Below, one piece after another: positions 9,955-21,046 of a DNA stretch of 64,000 nucleotides (position 1 is its first letter; every line of letters begins with the position of its first letter). The notes beneath the pieces were generated by a model. That model was not told the DNA's origin. It saw nothing but the letters and a program-made list of their open reading frames with translations, and did not search any database. A program made the position numbers and the translations under genes. The DNA lies in NCBI GenBank assembly GCA_947044365.1, contig OX345636.1, positions 58,593,537 through 58,657,536 of the forward strand. Direction: 5' to 3'. This stretch comes from Petrosia ficiformis. Taxonomy: Eukaryota; Porifera; Demospongiae; Haplosclerida; Petrosiidae.

Positions 9955-10553
9955 ATAACTTCTAATGCAGTTACTGATGACAAGGAATATATATGATATG
10001 TACAATGTACACAATTATACCAAACTACAGTACTACATGTATACTGTACTGTCAGCAATACAGCAATGTCATGTACTTGTAGTACAGAGCCTTTATGTAC
10101 ATGTACAATTACATATACACACATGTGCGTACATAGTACATACAAGTGGTATACATGTTAGTACATATGTACAGTACCACAGTGCACATGCATGCTCATG
10201 CAAATAAATGTACATGTACATGAGCATTCATATACATATACATGTACACATACATGCATGTAACAAGTATTGTACTTAAATTTGTTTACAAGGCACAATC
10301 ATTAAGCATTTAGGTACATGTACATCTAGATCAATAGTTGAATACAAACTTTCTTTACAAAATGGTTGACAGGTGGGCATTTAATTAATTCAGCTTCAAG
10401 CAAGCCAACTAGCCTGGAGACCACACCCTATCCCGCACGCAAAAAGGTGGTTAAGCGGGAAGGGGCTGGTATCAGCTGGCAAATGTCATGTTCTTGTCCA
10501 CGATTTCATGGACAATGAATAATTCATATGCGGTCACATTATGAAAATAAAAT
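9955..10553. other. Non-coding, ACATGT-rich
   Basis: Nothing recognisable. Overlapping short frames (for example 9912-10145) are products of the ACATGT-rich DNA. Confidence 0.5.
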
Positions 10554-10561
10554 GATGTAAG

Positions 10562-11312
10562 CAATGATGTGGAAATTTATTTCCCTTGACCAGACAAATG
10601 TCCATTGAACTATTTACATTGCCAGACATCATAATATATACATGTACATTATACACAGTTGAAAGACAGAAATCATGGATAGGTTTTTATTGCACAGTAA
10701 TAATTATTACTTTTTTCAAACATAATATAACAATACATACTGTAGAATCAAGACTTAGAAACCATTGTTAAACTAATTCATCACTAACTGAACATTATAA
10801 ATGGCGACGTTTGCGACTTTTCTTCCTGTGTTCCAGAGGCTGCAAATAATCAAACTTATCAGGTCTACTGTGGTCTGAAGGGCTGACCTTGGAAAATTTA
10901 TACATCCAGATGTTGCAAATATGTTATTCTTCTGTTTTTTTTTTACAGGTAATACAGTACATCTTACTATTGCTATCATCGTACTTGATCCACGGATAAT
11001 TATCCTTCTATGAGTTCACGAAGTGGCGTTCGTCGATCTCTTCATCACTACTGTAAGGAGCAGAGGTAGATTTTGTTTGGTTACTAGGGATTGAAGGCGA
11101 CTGAGGCCTCTTTACACAAGGAAGATAGCGCCACATGCTGCTTTTCATTATTGTTTACTTGTACTGGGGTGTGGTTTAAATTTTTGTCCGTTTAGTTAGT
11201 TAAAAAAAGCGGTAGGAGACGGGAAATTTGTCCATTTTCCTGACCCAGCAAAAGGACAATTATTATTTCTAACGGACAATGTCCGGCATGTCCGGCTATT
11301 TCCACATCATTG
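10562..11312 (-). mobile_element. 751-bp hAT deletion derivative with 8-bp TSD
   Basis: Perfect 15-bp inverted repeats CAATGATGTGGAAAT (10562-10576) and the reverse complement (11298-11312) are flanked by the identical 8-bp direct repeat GATGTAAG (10554-10561 and 11313-11320). The interior keeps the broken 5' part of a transposase gene on the minus strand. The CA..TG ends, 8-bp duplication and coding content identify it as hAT. Confidence 0.9.
10800..11148 (-). pseudogene. Broken N-terminal part of a hAT transposase
   Basis: A minus-strand ATG at 11148 opens a 46-codon frame (MKSSMWRYLPCVKRPQSP..) ending at TAG 11008-11010. Immediately after the stop, the same frame continues YPWIKYDDSNSKMYCITCKK, the zinc-finger signature (PW..YD....MYC..C) typical of ZMYM/KIAA1586-type hAT transposases, and then meets another stop. 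The catalytic domain is absent. The gene is a relic inside the 751-bp element. Confidence 0.65.
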
Positions 11313-11320
11313 GATGTAAG

Positions 11321-12120
11321 TATATAAACTCTGGCAAATGGAGGCTGCATTTGCTGATTTCTAAAAATTTATCGGATATGAGCTAAAGAAGAAACAGACT
11401 GAAGCAATAACTTCGGTATTGTCGGGTAGCGATGTTCTGATGGTCCTACCATAATAACATCTATAGTCACAAACAGTGGAGAGATTGAATGCTGTCATAA
11501 CAACTTTCATGACCAATTAAAATTAATTACATTTTTCCTTACATATATGTATTCCAGTGTTCCTAGTGCCTCAGGTGTTCCTGTATCACGTACCTGGTAT
11601 CTCATTTGCCTGTTCTGTCTGGTCCCTGTATATACTGTCCCTGTTTCCTCAGTTATCTCTGTTGTCTCGCGTGTTTGTGGTGCCCAGAGTGCCTGTAGTG
11701 TTTTGGTGTCCATGGTGTCTATTCTAGTATCTCAATCTATTCTGATGGATAAAAAACTCAACATAATCAAAGAGCTCAATCTATTCTATCAATGTATTCT
11801 AATGTATCTATAGTATCGTGTACACCTATATACTCACCATTTTCTCGTTTTTGGCTTTGACTTCGATTCATCTCAACATCTCTCTCTATTACAACATCCT
11901 TTCTTTCTTCTTTCTTCATGTATCTGTAATCTCATATTCTGTTTCAACATCCTTTCTTTGTTGTTTATCAGTAGTAATCTTCCCTTCTATTTCAACATCT
12001 TTCATTACTTCTTTTTCGTTCGCAACATTTGTGATCACTTCTCCTCCATTAGATCTACATCCTTGTCCATGGTTATGTATCACCATCTCCATTGTAGGCT
12101 TCATCTTTTGACTATCATCA
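11321..12120. other. Non-coding or unrecognised
   Basis: A minus-strand frame in 11916-12272 contains loosely repeated KDVE-type segments and a donor-like GTGAGT near 11835, but I recognise no family and its 5' part overlaps the retroelement relic. I do not call a gene here. Confidence 0.4.
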
Positions 12121-12745
12121 TCATCTACTTCAATCTCTCCACTGTTTGTGACTATATATGTTATTATGTTGGAGTGAGGAAAATCCATCATAACTGCAGC
12201 TGAAGGCATGCTCCACCGAAAATTGTTTGCCACAAATACACTCATTCGGTAGGTATGACAATTGCCAGCCATACCTTAAAGAGACTGCATCACAAAAAGC
12301 TCATTTATGGAGGGAGAAACCGAGTTCTTCCAAAGGAAGTATAAAGACCCAGCTCAAAGCACTGTTCTCTTGTGCAAGGTCCATTGCTCCTTTTAAGTTA
12401 TCCGGTAGTTGTTGATATAAATTCTCAGCCTTTTGAGAGCGATTGCACTGATTTCATGTTTAACTTGAGATTTGATGGATTGTTGATTTAAAATAGTATC
12501 AATAGGATACGAACTGCTTTGTTCAACAATTAGGTCAACTAAAGGTTTAGTCACCTGTAGTGAGGTATTAAAATTGTATTGACTAGGAATAGCAATACCT
12601 AAACCACCAAGGTGAACAGGTAAAGATATTAACACTCGTTCCAGATCATTTTTTGCTAGATTTTCTAAAAGGGCAGGTAGAAAGTGATCTCTGATGGCAT
12701 GTTCAAGTGGAGAGAGTAGATCACCTATGCTTGGTACTGTTCACA
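12121..12745 (-). pseudogene. Decayed retroelement polyprotein segment downstream of the RT
   Basis: On the minus strand, in order: IPSIGDLLSPLEHAIRDHFL, ISLPVHLGGLGIAIPSQ, TSLQVTKPLVDLIVEQSS, LKGAMDLAQENSALSW, LPLEELGFSLHK, VSLRYGWQL and CICGKQFSVEHAFSC. The last motif is a Cys/His knuckle. I recall this arrangement from reverse-transcriptase-bearing elements of invertebrates, but the clade is uncertain. A frameshift near 12412 and a stop between LHK and AFCD show it is dead. It breaks off at the point in the protein where the plus-strand relic at 7753-8027 begins. Confidence 0.6.
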
Positions 12746-12759
12746 TAAAAACCCATCTT

Positions 12760-12990
12760 CCAATAAGACCCGCGTCGCCGACAAACAGTTTTGAAGGGGT
12801 CGTCAGCCCGCCCGGCTGCGCTGCAATTGCGCGCGCAAACGAGATTAAGCCACACTCTCTATTAAAACTTGGCATTTAAAAAAAATAATTATGAACAGTG
12901 ATACGTCCTGTTTTCAAAACAGGGCGTATCCTGCATTCCTGTTGTTGGTCAGGGCTGTGCTAAGATTAAACGATTTACCTGATTGATATG
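12760..12990 (+). promoter_or_regulatory. CpG-rich island upstream of the ankyrin gene
   Basis: Positions 12770-12845 are sharply richer in GC and CpG than the surroundings, with runs such as CCGCGTCGCCGAC and TTGCGCGCGCAAACG, the latter NRF-1-like. It precedes the possible first coding exon at 12988 and so may be the promoter of the plus-strand ankyrin gene. It could instead belong to the retroelement relic it adjoins. Confidence 0.35.
12900..12930 (+). other. 31-nt hairpin upstream of the putative first exon
   Basis: GATACGTCCTGTTTT and AAAACAGGGCGTATC form 15-bp arms around a single C, with one T/C mismatch that could be a G-U pair in RNA. If transcription starts in the CpG island this would be a strong 5'UTR hairpin about 60 nt before the ATG. 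No function can be assigned. Confidence 0.6.
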
Positions 12991-13005
12991 TCAAAGATAG
13001 GCCTG
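12988..13005 (+). CDS. Possible first coding exon of the ankyrin gene
   Basis: ATGTCAAAGATAGGCCTG (MSKIGL) ends exactly at GTGAGT and leaves in phase 0, matching the phase-0 entry of the next exon at 16446. It lies just downstream of the CpG-rich island. The exon is only 6 codons long, so this is an inference from position, donor strength and phase; transcript evidence could easily overturn it. Confidence 0.4.
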
Positions 13006-16000
13006 GTGAGTCGAATATTAAGTGTGTTTAATGGTCAGAATGTTGAATTCAGTACAGTATTTTCCTGTACAGTAGGAAGGGAAAGGATCTCCTTTTCTTT
13101 AAGTTTGAATTTATAAATACAAATAACTTTAAAGTAACGAAAGGTTCTTCAGGATGTGTACACTAGTGTATAAACTTGGTGCTTTGGGAATTAGGAATGA
13201 GGTTAGGTTATAATGCACAATTAAAGTATACACTTCATGTCAGACCTTTAGTCACCTCCTAATTAAATCAGGAATTCAAACGTTTGTTGTTATCACTAAT
13301 TACATGTACGTTGTACCAGACTATCAAGTAATAAAGAACATTTAGTGATAACCTTTTATATTTAAGTGTGTAACACCCAGTTGACTTTGTGGGAAGTTGA
13401 TCTCATTTGGGTTGATGATTTCATGGCATGCTGTTTATCTCATGAAAGTAGACCTTGTTGGAGGACAACCATTTTAATGTCACTTGCTTACCTCATATCA
13501 TAGGGTATGTTATTTGTAACCTCCCATGTTCACCTCTCAGTAAAACTCTTGTGTTGTTTACTTGTATCAATTTTAACTGTACATGTAGAAAATACTGATT
13601 AAAAATGTTTGCTCCTACGCCATGTGCATGTGTGTGTACGGCTTATTGTACCATTGTTTAGATTTAGCCCCTATCATGTAGATGCTAAACCCTAGGATTG
13701 AGGATGTTCTCATAGGATTGAGGACATTACTCCAGTGTATACTGAGAGATATAGGAGGTAAATAAGTATCAAAGAAAAGCATTATGGGATGACAGAATCC
13801 CTTAAAAAAAAGATATTATGATATCCCTAAGGAATATGTTGTGTGGGTGTTGGTAACTGGGAAGCCAAATTCTCTCTGTGAAACTGATAGAGTGATATTC
13901 AATCCTAGTGGACACCATCCTCCATTCTAGCATTACTCATTTCATCCTGATTATGTACAAATATATGAAAGATTGTATTTGTTATACATGTACTTTCAAT
14001 GTAGTTACTTCAATTCAGTGGGTCAGTAACTCGATTAATCTGATTAGTTAATAAATGTGATTTGTGATTGTAGAACCTTACTCCAATTTATTATATAAAT
14101 GTATTAAATGAAAATATGGGGCAAAGTGCAGTTTCCATATAATCTCATACATGTTTATTTAAAATTATTATCTATTGTAGGATATTATCATTAATATACT
14201 GGATTCATCAACTGTAGGTGTGGTTTAGGGTGTGTTTATTTGTGTGTGGCTTTGACCTTTGCTTAAATTTATTGCCTCCTTCAGGCCTGCTGTCTGTATA
14301 CATGTATATACAGTTTGTATCTTTTATGTACATGTATGTCATAGAATTTGTTTATCATGTTTAATGAGGTTTAGTTAAGTTTTGATTATTGTTATTATTT
14401 CTTTCATAATAATAAGGTAGTAAAGACATTATTGCTACACCAGGAGCACATGAACAGCTCCTGGTTACACTTATTACAATGGCCATTTTTACAATAATTT
14501 ATAGTCACTAATGTCAGATGTTTATAAATTATATTATTATAAACAGAAGATTAGATGATCTGTTGTATGCTATTATTACAATATCTATGATAATTGTGTC
14601 TTCATTTCATTACCCCGGCCTAGTAGTACAATGTATATTTAAAAGGGGTTAATCTGTCTATCTATCTTTTATGCAAACACTTTCAGAAAACCACTTTAGT
14701 AATAGTTTAAAAATATTCTAAAAACTCAAGATTAGTTATATAAGGTACTATAATGTACATGTAGTTCATAGTTTGCTTATTAATATAATATAAAACTCAA
14801 GATTAGTTATATAAGATGTACTATAATGTACATGTAGTTCATAGTTTGCTTATTAATATAATATAAAACTCAAGATTAGTTATATAAGATGTACTATAAT
14901 GTAGTTCATAGTTTTCTTATTAATATAATATAAAACTCAAGATTAGTTATATAAGATGTACTATAATGTAGTTCATAGTTTTCTTATTAATATAATATAC
15001 ATGTACATGTAGTCCACCATTTTTTTGGTCAGTCACATCATTCATAATACTTACATGTATAACACATGTTCACACTACATGTGTAATTATAGTGGATACA
15101 TGTTCTCATAACTCTAGTTGTTATGTACATGTAATAACTGCACTTTATAAAGTAATGCACTATAAATAGTTATTTTAACCTACATGTACATGTACAGTTG
15201 GGTACTGTAGTTTTAATGTAATTCTATTTTCCTCAATACTGATTTGTCTATATTGACTAGTATATAAAGTACATGTCATAATAAATCATATAGTAACAAA
15301 AATACAATGTAGCTATATAGCATAGTATTATAGGTACAACCTGTGATATATTATTATCATTACCATTCTACCATACATGTACATTGTATATTAAAACAAT
15401 AGATGTTTGATCATTCCAGAGTAATTAGTATGTACAGGAATTTGTACTAATAATAACAAATAACATGTTGTACTCCACATGAAGTTAGTACTATACATAC
15501 ATGTACATGTAATTATGGTACTATGACATTTATATACTACATGTATATGTTTCAAGTACATGTACATTATATTAATTGAATTTGTTACCATTCATTATTA
15601 TGACATGTACTTTATATACATGTAACTGTACATGTACTAGCTAGTCAATATACATGTACATGTTGATCAATATCAAAATTACTTGTAAACATTACCTACC
15701 AAGAAAAGAAATCAGTATTGTCACATGTATAGACCAGACTGGTTTACTTGATAACTGATACTAAATGTATGTTTCATAATTACATGGGCTTTGGATACAA
15801 CATGTAGTAATGTTAATTTATATTGTGTATACATGTATGTATACATGTACAATCTGGTATAGTCATTTATTTCTGTTATAATCTACAAATTGTTGAATGA
15901 ATAATAATACAGAGAAAAGAAAATTCTTGAATTTTTAGTAGTGCATTGTAACAATTATAAATTGATGGTAATTACATGTACGTATTATGTGTTGTGTCTA

Positions 16001-16445
16001 AATCAACTTCCATTTCCTCTTATTTGTAAGAAGTTTGTTTCTTGTAATCACCACTCATCATCAGTGTAGTTCCAGTGTCTTTAGTTGATATTATGATACT
16101 CAAGATACTAGCTATTATTATACATGAAGAATATAGACTGAGTCATGTGACTAAACTGAAATTGATAATATTAAGATAATTGAATATTGTTTATCAACAC
16201 AGGTACATGTATGTATCATGATTTATTATTGATACAAGAAGACCACTCAAAACATTTTCACATAATTACAAATGAAATATTATATTATAAAATGAATAGT
16301 CATATGATATTTGAAACAGTCCTTTGTTAAATATGTTGTTTAATAGTTTAGTAACTAGACCAATTCAGAATAATAATTGTGTTTAATATTATATTAATTA
16401 GTATTTAAATTATGTTAATTCATTTTGACATACTCTTTACTATAG
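13006..16445 (+). other. Probable first intron of the ankyrin gene
   Basis: AT-rich non-coding DNA holding the tandem repeat at 14718-14998 and many ACATGTA palindromes. No other exon with good borders and coding content was found. Confidence 0.45.
14718..14998. repeat. Tandem repeat, about 73-bp unit, 4 copies
   Basis: The unit contains AAACTCAAGATTAGTTATAT, ACTATAATGTA and GTTCATAGTTTGCTTATTAA. The last two copies lack one ACATGTA-type 6-mer present in the first two, showing that the palindrome itself is gained or lost as a unit. Confidence 0.9.
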
Positions 16446-16535
16446 GATAGTAACCTGAGGAATGCCTATGAGAGGAATGATCGAGATGCAGTAAAAAGCA
16501 TAGTGGAATCATACTCTGACAGGAGATATGCCCAT
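16446..16535 (+). CDS. Ankyrin gene, exon encoding ankyrin-like helices
   Basis: Ninety bases between TTTACTATAG and GTTAGT, phase 0 at both ends. It encodes DSNLRNAYERNDRDAV followed by KSIVESYSDRRYAH. The spacing A-x5-D-x2-AV-x2-IV is that of the two helices of a divergent ankyrin repeat, without the usual TPLH. This is the first clear exon of the gene that runs to at least 62674. Ankyrin arrays are protein-protein binding scaffolds, usually intracellular. No other domain is visible that would say more about function. Confidence 0.7.
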
Positions 16536-17671
16536 GTTAGTTGTTTTTGATAGATATTGTAGTTTTGTTATCCATTTATCTTTTAATTAATATGAATAAT
16601 TAATATACATGTATGCTTGTCTATTATAAAATTAGTGATATGGATCAAAATATGATCTATTGATAATTACATGTACAGTATATGTGATATAGTTTTCAGA
16701 ATGGACACTTCCAGTAAAATAGTTTTGATCATAAACTTATATCTAAATGTTCATTATTCTACCATTTTGTACAGGAAGCCAATTAATTGTTATATACATG
16801 TAGAAAGCTTCTTAGATACCACATTTAGTTAGTTTACTATATAAAATGGTATAATAACGAGTGTTTTAATGTAAGCATTTTATCAAACGTATTTACAGTG
16901 TCCCTACAGTATATAGTATGATTGATCATTTGGTTTAATTAGTAGTGAGTCAGTCCATGTTCTCATCAGGACTTTACTAAATAGTGGTATAAGTGTTATA
17001 GTAATAACTACTACTGTAGTCGTTAAAAATTAAAAAAAAGTGTGATTATAAATTAATAATTAATATTGTGTTACCAAATATTAATCCACATGCTCCCATT
17101 AGATCACATGTGCTTTTTACAATCCCATTTACATAATATTTATAATCTATGCCTAAATACACATACCAGTAATTAAACCTGTTTTTACAGACCCAGTCCC
17201 ATGATGTTATTTATAATTTAGTTAAGCACTCTAAAAATTTAAAGCACATACTCACAATACAGGAACCCAATTTATATATACAGGAAGAGTTACTATTAAT
17301 CTTCTTAGATATCACATTTAAGTGGTTTTATATACATAATAACATAATAATGAGTGTATTAATGTAAGCTTTTGTTTATTGAGACCAGTTTTATTAGTTT
17401 ATGAATTTATCTTTCAAAATGTGTAATATCTAATCATGTATTTATGAGTGAATTGTCAATTTTTATAATTATTATGATTAAATGTACTCACATTATACAA
17501 ATCTACAGTACATTAAGATAACACACAAATGAACACAAATACACACACATGATATCTCTCGTTCTAATGTACATGTACTATGGTTCAAGTGAATAGTATG
17601 TTTTCCCTAGTCAAATAATAGTCATGTATCATAAGTGACTAGTCCACTAATAATTGGGTACATGTACATGT

Positions 17672-17822
17672 ACATGATGTTATCCGAGATGTAGATAGAA
17701 AGAAAGAAACAAAGAAACAAAGACACCTGAGGCAATGGAAAAATGAAAAATGAGAGTTGCCTCAGGTGGGATTCGAACCCACGACACTCTGCATGTATGT
17801 TAACCATTATACCATATGCTTA
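17672..17822 (-). mobile_element. tRNA-derived SINE, copy 1
   Basis: On the minus strand a tRNA-like head has an A-box-like TGGTATAATGGTTAA and a textbook B box in GTGGGTTCGAATCCCAC, but the anticodon arm is largely missing. It continues CCTGAGGCAACTCTCATTTT, a second GCCTCAGGTGTC, a (TTTCTTTG)n tract and ATCTCGGATAACATCATG. The body after the head recurs at 32414-32516, and a short head fragment recurs at 17911-17941. A tRNA head joined to a repeated unrelated body defines a SINE; the family is not one I can name. Confidence 0.7.
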
Positions 17823-17997
17823 TTACCACATATCTTACATGTAATTTATTTTAGTAGTTCTTTACTATTCCATTCCACTGGGATAATCATTTTGAAATAC
17901 TTCAAACAAAATGAGAATTGCCTCAGGTGGGATTCAAACGTACATGTATGTATAGTTATAACATATCACTACTATTGAATTATACTACTATCACTAT

Positions 17998-19420
17998 TGC
18001 AACATTAGTCACTACTGTATCATTATTAACTACTGTCACATTAGTCACTAATGTCTACATTGTAACACTAGTCACTACTATCACACATTTGTCACTATGG
18101 CCACAATAGTCACTACTATCACATTAGGCACTATGGCCACAATAGTCACTACTGTCACATTAGGCACTATGGCCACAATAGTCACTATTGTCACATTAGT
18201 CACTATGGCCACAATAGTCACTACTCTCACATTAGGCACTATGGCCACAATAGTCACTACTGTCACATTAGGCACTATGGCCACAATAGTCACTACTGTC
18301 ACCTTAGTCACTATGACCACAATAGTCACTACTCTCACTACTTACTATCATATTACTCACTACTATCACAATAGTCAGTGCTGTCACAATAGTCAGTACT
18401 GTCACAATAGTAGCTATTGTCGCAATAGTCACTATTATCACAATAGTCAGTACTGTCACAATAGTAACTATTGTCACAATAGTCAGTACTGTCACAATAG
18501 TCACTATTGTCACAATAGTCAGTACTGTCACAATAGTCAGTACTGTCACAATAGTCAGTACTGTCACAATAGTAGCTATTGTCGCAATAGTCACTATTAT
18601 CACAATAGTCAGTACTGTCACAATAGTAACTATTGTCACAATAGTCAGTACTGTCACAATAGTCACTATTGTCACAATAGTCAGTACTGTCACAATAGTC
18701 AGTACTGTCACAATAGTCAGTACTGTCACAATAGTAGCTATTGTCGCAATAGTCACTATTATCACAATAGTCAGTACTGTCACAATAGTAACTATTGTCA
18801 CAATAGTCAGTACTGTCACAATAGTCACTATTGTCACAATAGTCAGTACTGTCACAATAGTCACTATTATCGCAATAGTCAGTACTGTCACAACAGTAAC
18901 TATTATCGCAATAGTCAGTACTGTCACAATAGTCAGTACTGTCACAATAGTCAGTACTGTCACAATAGTAACTATTGTCACAATAGTCAGTACTGTCACA
19001 ATAGTAACTATTGTCGCAATAGTAGTCAGTACTGTCACAATAGTAACTATTGTCGCAATAGTCAGTACTGTCACAATAGTAACTATTGTCGCAATAGTCA
19101 GTACTGTCACAATAGTCAGTACTGTCACAATAGTCAGTACTGTCACGATAGTCAGTACTGTCACAATAGTAACTATTGTCACAATAGTAGTCAGTACTGT
19201 CACAATAGTAACTATTGTCGCAATAGTCAGTACTGTCACAATAGTAACTATTGTCGCAATAGTCAGTACTGTCACAATAGCAACTATTGTCGCAATAGTC
19301 AGTACTGTCACAATAGTCAGTACTGTCACAATAGTCAGTACTGTCATAATAGTCACTATTGTCACAATAGTCACTATTGTCACAATAGTCACTATTGTCA
19401 CAATAGTTTAGTACTGTCAG
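17998..19420 (+). repeat. 18-bp satellite, block 1
   Basis: About 1.4 kb of an 18-bp unit of the form CACAATAGTCAGTACTGT alternating with CACAATAGTAACTATTGT, in higher-order groups. The left part (18000-18350) uses ATGGCCACAATAGTCACTAC variants. Because 18 is a multiple of three, both strands stay open for hundreds of codons (471 residues plus, 365 minus). The products are pure hexapeptide repeats and not plausible proteins. Confidence 0.95.
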
Positions 19421-20221
19421 TATTATCTCAACATTTTATTGTCAGTTATATGTTTTCAGAGTATTGGGATAATGAACATTATAATAATGGTAATTATTAT
19501 ATAAGTTGTTAGAACCCAAGAGAATTCTTGGAATTAACTTTTTTTGCTCCAAGATGGTAGATTTGTGTTCCTCTTTGTTAATTGCTTTTGAGGTGGATAG
19601 GGAAGGCTGCTCACTTTCCTATTTGTTCCTTAGTCACCAACCATGCTTATCACGTACAATTGTAGGAACCCAAATGCTCAATGGCATATCAACAACTAAG
19701 ACTAACTACAAGAATTCACCATAGATATAGGGATCAAAAACAACCATTCAAAGGGTGACCTTATACACAATGTGTTGATGAATCTCATGAAGTACCTTTG
19801 CATGGTTCATTGTCATCCATTGAACATTGTATTATAAAAAGTATTGTTATTTTCATGTTTATCCATGGTATTGATTATATCCCTGAAACAGTGAGCTCTA
19901 TTTTCTCATTTATTATTGAACTGACTAAAACAATATCATCTGTTGGATTTCCTATTTATCAAAGATCTAACACAATTATTAAAAGTGTGTTAGAAAGATT
20001 TTGTAAGCATTTCATTATTTAGCAGAAACTCCAACAGAATTAGTTAGAGATCATTAATCTAACCCTATTTACTGAACATGAACATTCATATACTATGTAC
20101 ACCTTTCCTTGTATTTCTTCAAATATCAACAATTTAAATGATTCCATGTTTACTGATACAGTCTAGCTACTTTGTATTCTTATCTTTAAAGCAGTGATTA
20201 GTATGATTAGTCAATAATGAC
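19421..20221. other. Unique spacer between the satellite blocks
   Basis: Non-repetitive sequence between two satellite blocks that are in opposite orientation. Short plus-strand frames (19506-19724 and 19798-20022) show no recognisable family or motif. Confidence 0.5.
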
Positions 20222-21046
20222 ATTTGTAACTACTATCACTGTAGTCACAATTGTGACATTGAGAGTAAAAGGATGGAGTGCCATGTTGAATAATTATAAT
20301 GATGTATATACTGTAGTACATGTATACAGTTGTACATGTGTATATAATATTAACAATGATAATTCCATTGCAACAGTATAGTGAGTATTGTAACTACATT
20401 GTGTGTACATGTATCAGTACTATCACTATTGTGTTGTGACTATTATGATATGTCAGCAGTGACTACTGCTACTATTTTGAGTAGTGACTACTGTAAGTAT
20501 GTAGTGGTTGATACAATGGTGATATCAATAATGATATATGGTTACTAATATCTAGTGACCACATTACTGTGACATGGCATTGTTCCTTACGTTTATGAAT
20601 ATACATGTAGTGTCTAATGTGACAGTAGTGACTGTAGTGACAATAGTGATGGTTGTGATAGTAGTAATGAGTACTGTGACCAGTGACATTAGTGACTACT
20701 GTGACAGTATTGACTTGTGTGACAGTAGTCACTATTACATGTAAACTTATGTTCCTATTTTGACTATAGTGACTATTGTGACAGTAGTGTCTACTGTGTG
20801 AGTATTCATAACTATGGTCACTACTGTGACAATAGTGACTATTGTGACAGTAGTGACTACTATGAAATTTGTGTCAGTAGGGTCTATAATGACAATAGTG
20901 ATATTATTACTATCGTCATTATGGTGACAATAGTGACTGTTGTGACAATAGTGACTAATGTGAAAATAGTCGCTAATGTAGCAATAGTGATGTTAGTGAC
21001 TGCTCTTACTATTGTTAGTGACAGTAGTGACTATTGTGATTATTAA
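20222..21046 (-). repeat. 18-bp satellite, block 2, opposite orientation and degenerate
   Basis: Motifs such as GTGACAATAGTGACTATTGT occur throughout and are the reverse complement of block 1 units. Repeats are more degenerate and interrupted by unique DNA. The two blocks thus form a large inverted arrangement around 19421-20221. Confidence 0.8.

Noticed and set aside
11916..12272. 118-residue minus-strand frame with KDVE-like repeats
   Set aside because: Low complexity, overlaps the retroelement relic in another frame, no recognisable family.
17755..17825. Functional tRNA gene on the minus strand
   Set aside because: The B box is perfect, but the anticodon arm is missing and the acceptor halves do not pair; it is the head of a SINE.
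17998..19420. CRISPR-like regular array
   Set aside because: There are no unique spacers between repeats, the unit is a contiguous 18-bp satellite, and the context is eukaryotic.
18097..19512. 471-residue plus-strand and 365-residue minus-strand open frames
   Set aside because: Both are the 18-bp satellite read through; the hexapeptide repeats (YCHNSQ, TIVTVL) reflect a repeat length divisible by three and the absence of stops in the unit.
19506..20022. Two short plus-strand frames in the satellite spacer
   Set aside because: No recognisable family, no splice logic, and typical length for chance frames in this composition.
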